In this document: one piece after another, positions 62,601-64,000 of the stretch
How positions within the stretch are numbered: the first letter of the stretch is position 1
Layout of the letters: each line of letters begins with the position of its first letter
Assembly (NCBI GenBank): GCA_947387575.1
Contig: CANDOC010000007.1
Location: 62,001 to 126,000 of the forward strand
Reading direction: 5' to 3'
From: Spongorhabdus nitratireducens
GTDB taxonomy: Bacteria; Pseudomonadota; Gammaproteobacteria; Pseudomonadales; Endozoicomonadaceae
Length of the DNA: 64,000 nt
Made by a program: the position numbers and the translations under genes
The notes under the pieces: model-generated
What the model saw: the letters and a program-made list of their open reading frames with translations, nothing else
Databases searched by the model: none
What the model was told of the DNA's origin: nothing

Positions 62601-64000
62601 ATCATTTGCCAGTACCGAGCTTGTTCCTGTCACTGCAGCGCCTGCTACCGTCGCATTCCCGATATCACTGTCAGCTACAGGTGCCGGAGCATCATTTACT
62701 CCATTGATGGAGATTGTAATATCGTGAGTGGTGCCATCGACGGTTGAAACACTAATTGTGTCTGTAAGCTGGTCACCAGCACCCAAAGCTCTGACTGCGG
62801 ATTGAGTATTATCTGCGGTATAAGTCCAGCTACCCGAACTATCAATTGTCAGGGAACCATAAGTACCAGACAGGGTTTCGGCATTAAAGCTGCTCTCGCC
62901 TGCATCCTGATCAGTCGCAATCAACTGTCCAACCCTGACCAGATTGTTGCCACTTAGTTCTGCATCTTCCTGAATACTGACACTACCTGGAGTACTGTGA
63001 GTCTCGAGTGTCAGATTATCGACTCTGACACCCTGACCATCTCCCAGAATAAACACCCCATTCCAGTTATCCGGATTGGTATGGTCTGCGCCGGACGCAT
63101 TGAGCTGGGCGTTTATATTTTCCAGACCGGATACTGTATTCCAGTCAGTATCCCCTGCGGAAAGATCCTTGTATTTGACGGTAACAGCACCTTCACCATT
63201 ATTTGCCGTCAAATCTACCTCTACTCTGTAGCGTGCCCAGCCACCACCATCAGCAGCCGGGAAGGCAACGGTCTGAGTGGAACCATCTGCGAGTAAAAGC
63301 TGCAGCTGATCATTGTGATCCGATGCCCTGACAGCAATAGCCAGTTCATTATCAGTACGACCTATCTTGCCATCACTGTTGTTATCAGCACCGATACCAA
63401 CCTGGGTGCCCCACCAGTTTTTGCCCATATCAACTTCAAAGGCAAATAACTGTGCATTACTCAGATCGGGAATTTCATTCAGTTTCGAGGCACTGGCAGA
63501 AGCTGAAACCTGATTAAACCAGAGTGCAGAAGTACCATCCTGTCCGGAACTGGTCACTTCCATTGGTACGGCACTGGTTTGTTCTGTTATCCAGCCATCC
63601 TGACCATTCAGGTCACCTGTTGTCAGGTTGTTGAAGTCTTCAGCTCTGGTTTCCACTGCTGAGATAATGGCAGCATCATTAGCATCTTCCAGCTGGATCG
63701 TATAATCCTGCGTAGAAGTGGTTTGGCCATCACTCACCTCGACTGTAATGGTATGAGAAGCTTGAGATTCGTAATCCAGCTGAGAGCCATCAGCCACTGA
63801 AACTTCACCGGTTGAGCTATTGATACTGAAACGACCACCCGCATCATCACTCAGACTGTAAGTGAGATTATCGCCATCAACATCTGTCGCGGTAACCTTG
63901 CCAATCACCGTGCTGTCTACACTGTTCTCAGCGATGGAGAATGGCGCCAGATCCTTGCCGTTTACCGTATCAATAAACCCTGAAACGGCGGGTCCCTCAT
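56655..64000 (-). CDS. Giant RTX adhesin with cadherin-like, VCBS, LamG and PA14 domains, N-terminus outside the window
   Basis: At least 2447 residues, open to the window edge, so the N-terminal part is missing. Counting from a GTG at 63908: cadherin-like repeats with DVDGDNLTYSLSDDAGGRF (about 5-75, again near 1120-1190), a concanavalin-like segment (80-300), VCBS-type repeats (310-480 and 770-870), LamG-like domains (about 490-720 and 872-1075), a further jelly-roll-like region (1320-1480), a PA14 domain (about 1865-2010; YIRLAAGTHDFNVASDDGFH), RTX calcium motifs (AGNDILVGDD near 1838, GGEGDDILTGGHDSD near 2302), and the type I secretion C-terminus (ITDFHVGQQGDVLDLRDLLV). Composition is acidic and almost cysteine-free. 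This is a LapA-like calcium-dependent surface adhesin exported by an ABC secretion system. The secretion genes are not in the window. Confidence 0.88.
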   Translation of the reverse strand, partial: EGPAVSGFIDTVNGKDLAPFSIAENSVDSTVIGKVTATDVDGDNLTYSLSDDAGGRFSINSSTGEVSVADGSQLDYESQASHTITVEVSDGQTTSTQDYTIQLEDANDAAIISAVETRAEDFNNLTTGDLNGQDGWITEQTSAVPMEVTSSGQDGTSALWFNQVSASASASKLNEIPDLSNAQLFAFEVDMGKNWWGTQVGIGADNNSDGKIGRTDNELAIAVRASDHNDQLQLLLADGSTQTVAFPAADGGGWARYRVEVDLTANNGEGAVTVKYKDLSAGDTDWNTVSGLENINAQLNASGADHTNPDNWNGVFILGDGQGVRVDNLTLETHSTPGSVSIQEDAELSGNNLVRVGQLIATDQDAGESSFNAETLSGTYGSLTIDSSGSWTYTADNTQSAVRALGAGDQLTDTISVSTVDGTTHDITISINGVNDAPAPVADSDIGNATVAGAAVTGTSSVLANDTDEEGDSLSITGVNGVSVSGSTVISGQYGELTISPDGNWTYNPADLDLDSDLIAHWTFNESSGSTATDIAASDADANDGLLKHNATFVSGGVDGNAVQFDGNEAIVELVDSTELNTHTENKSQRTINFEFKLDSDNDLSGRQILYEEGGGTNGYNLYIDNGTLYVGAWAEGNGWSGTWLSTDISGMDSSGWHQVALVMNSDSNSLQAYLDGVLVDSGNASAPMRTHGDESAFGSISLHDNNGNITRGSTKFHDGMVDNPSDVYGFDGLIDEARIYDRALTGHEINALRYEFETGTLQDVFSYTVSDGTDDSTSTLTIDVNRVPEALSGTASLGEDDAAIVGQLTAVDRDAGEILTFTVENDPASGSLTLNSDGSYSFDPGNDFQDLGQGETRDVTFDYRGTDSQGDFSTSTVTITVTGANDVPVLAASPLMGNVTAAYSFTDKSDQSGNGNNLTLSGSATLGSGHGDSGTAFEMNGSSGAGEISGLTTGGSMTISTWVRYDSFSQSWSRIVDFGNGSANNNILLAHRGTSNDLGFEVYDGAGSPADGVLTIPDFFTAGEWVHITATIDDSGMMRVYKNGDLAGEAQGVVPPEMVRNNNYVGKSHWADGYLDGAVDDLAVFDTALDANQVKLLYQADSVDNLVGDGFHIAENSANGTAVATVSASDVDAGDTSFTYSLTNDAGGRFAINSSTGEISVADGSLLDHEASLSHTITVRVEDAGLAASTRSYTIYLTNANDAPTAADNTLSVDEDSTLTLAVADFGFADQDSPDSLQQVQITELPANGTLQLNGVAVTDDQVISRADIDAGLLTFTPENNASGSAYAAMSFKVHDGTVYSDNQYSLTFDVNAVADAPDLQVNNQDGNEIIDTVRYDANFGHGNAGGSGFYDTASGGPYNYVLGTNSISPRPSITKAFDTSDRESGDYSVEISLKGGHFWTGSSYDRPKIHVYWDGELVSSFTVHTSHTMLSTGTINLPIPDGDSTNMELVRSDGHYLDIYDLVFTQHVVGEPYYSVDEDNAALINLSSLLTDTDGSESQTIAVAGLPVGAVISDGGGNTVTASGADVDISGWDITGLSVTPPPDATDNFTLKVTTTATESANSDQSSTSQNIQIRVQAVDDNPEAQDNSLLIASEGRYHFRAEDFNFSDVDAGDSLQSITITSLPASGSLTLNGVAVSVNQVISQSDIPGLSFEAPESELSTSSSFGFTVSDGGLSSDPQTFTLNIKGTTGDAVTSMNFNNGLESGWTSENSLETHSDGGPLGSSNSGSKILELDAGSGGSADALYYTLDTSQSHDHEVSLWVKERSGGYNGSDHIEVVWNGSVIQTIDPATSWEEIKITLPDTNQATTQLAIREASGQNNGVGPLIDEISIRPLDGNQLEGDATANIIAGSNAAETITGAAGNDILVGDDVQQAVPVELDSAFITQVSQTSLPPATGLKGEFFDTGIVFASLGQAVDLLNNTTPKATFTASGFNYVKSDGTLAGFLGSDASSLTGHGNASDQTFALKFTGYIRLAAGTHDFNVASDDGFHLKINNQLVTEYTAPRGVATSSGNFTAPQDGLYEVEMVYWQGNGGADLNITSSSAGNLQFYEFLPAGAEQVSGQDYYALPTPDITVDVADGVTLSAGTNNSDGTWTLKGSDLSGLTMSGSGNNWDDSLTFSATKQTKRSVAIADASFESVGVMSDGGYVHYPSASAWSFNKGTGYDDGIHDFDLIAFNDQSSNASGEQATEGYNAAFINSDGGSITQTLSESFGRNTSYQLQVDIGNRKDQAGLGDYEVRIKAGGVILASNGSVTPAEGEYETLTLNLDGASIGADSAAIGQPLVIELYKTSGTQIVFDNVRMTATTTESVAQETVNTNQSDLIAGGEGDDILTGGHDSDVFTWYLGDEGTAGDPEEDTITDFHVGQQGDVLDLRDLLVDEESNALDQYLHFDVHDGDTTIEVSNAAGGDVTQKITLEGVDLSSYGSSDTDIINQLLSDGNLQVD

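Noticed and set aside
1-64000. CRISPR array, rRNA, tRNA, insertion sequence or prophage
   Set aside because: No regularly spaced repeats, no tRNA cloverleaf, no transposase and no phage structural genes were seen. The tandem repeats at 46001-46051 are too short and have no spacers.

Overview
This window is a chromosomal segment of a gammaproteobacterium, probably a marine or host-associated member of the Oceanospirillales/Pseudomonadales side. Its gene order repeatedly matches blocks known from Pseudomonas: argH / algZ-algR-hemC-hemD-hemX-hemY; glnE-ilvE-waaF-waaC-waaG-waaP plus extra LPS-core kinases and a carbamoyltransferase; and engB-cytochrome c4-dsbA. The base composition looks moderate rather than Pseudomonas-high, and the blocks are joined differently, so it is a relative and not Pseudomonas itself. 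The genus is not determined here. I saw no rRNA, tRNA, CRISPR array, prophage or intact insertion sequence.

Layout. 1-2.7 kb: the end of a nucleoside deoxyribosyltransferase-like gene, hemW, a small unknown gene and deoC. 2.8-4.2 kb: a MocR-type regulator. 4.2-8.2 kb: a leftward fatty-acyl/alcohol-type catabolic operon (acyl-CoA dehydrogenase, two SDRs, an APH-like kinase). 8.4-10.6 kb: LysR, then an ArsR repressor divergent from an ArsP-like permease with two clear operators between them. 10.6-19.7 kb: a complete lactate-use regulon (lldP, lutABC, an FAD/Fe-S D-lactate dehydrogenase, a DUF2165 protein, divergent lldR). 19.9-26.1 kb: a two-component system followed by an unusual trio, a stand-alone NRPS-type adenylation enzyme, a membrane haem/flavin reductase-like protein and a crotonase. 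26.1-33.8 kb: trmB, DUF423, hemYXDC, algRZ. 34.0-34.3 kb: a large nested palindrome just before argH. 35.9-36.6 kb: an AT-rich unknown membrane gene. 36.7-44.7 kb: LPS inner-core assembly and decoration. 45-49 kb: ilvE and glnE. 49.0-53.9 kb: engB, cytochrome c4, dsbA, a LysE exporter and a nuclease-like gene, with three candidate small RNAs in the gaps. 53.9-56.6 kb: an NadD-like enzyme, a Nudix ADP-ribose hydrolase, a lipoprotein, a small acidic protein and peptide deformylase. 56.7 kb to the end: the C-terminal 2.4 thousand residues of a giant secreted RTX/cadherin/LamG/PA14 adhesin that runs off the window.

The best leads for something undescribed are: (1) the two-component system plus adenylation/membrane reductase/crotonase cassette at 19.9-26.1 kb; (2) a candidate small RNA at about 49.12-49.28 kb with a sigma-E-like promoter, in the position where Spot 42 (E. 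coli) and ErsA (Pseudomonas) lie beside engB; (3) two leftward hairpin/terminator units at 53.2-53.7 kb with CU-rich loops, one sharing an 11-nt C-rich motif with the engB-side RNA; and (4) the 262-bp three-way palindrome at 34.02-34.28 kb. All calls were made by reading the sequence by hand; no database search was run.
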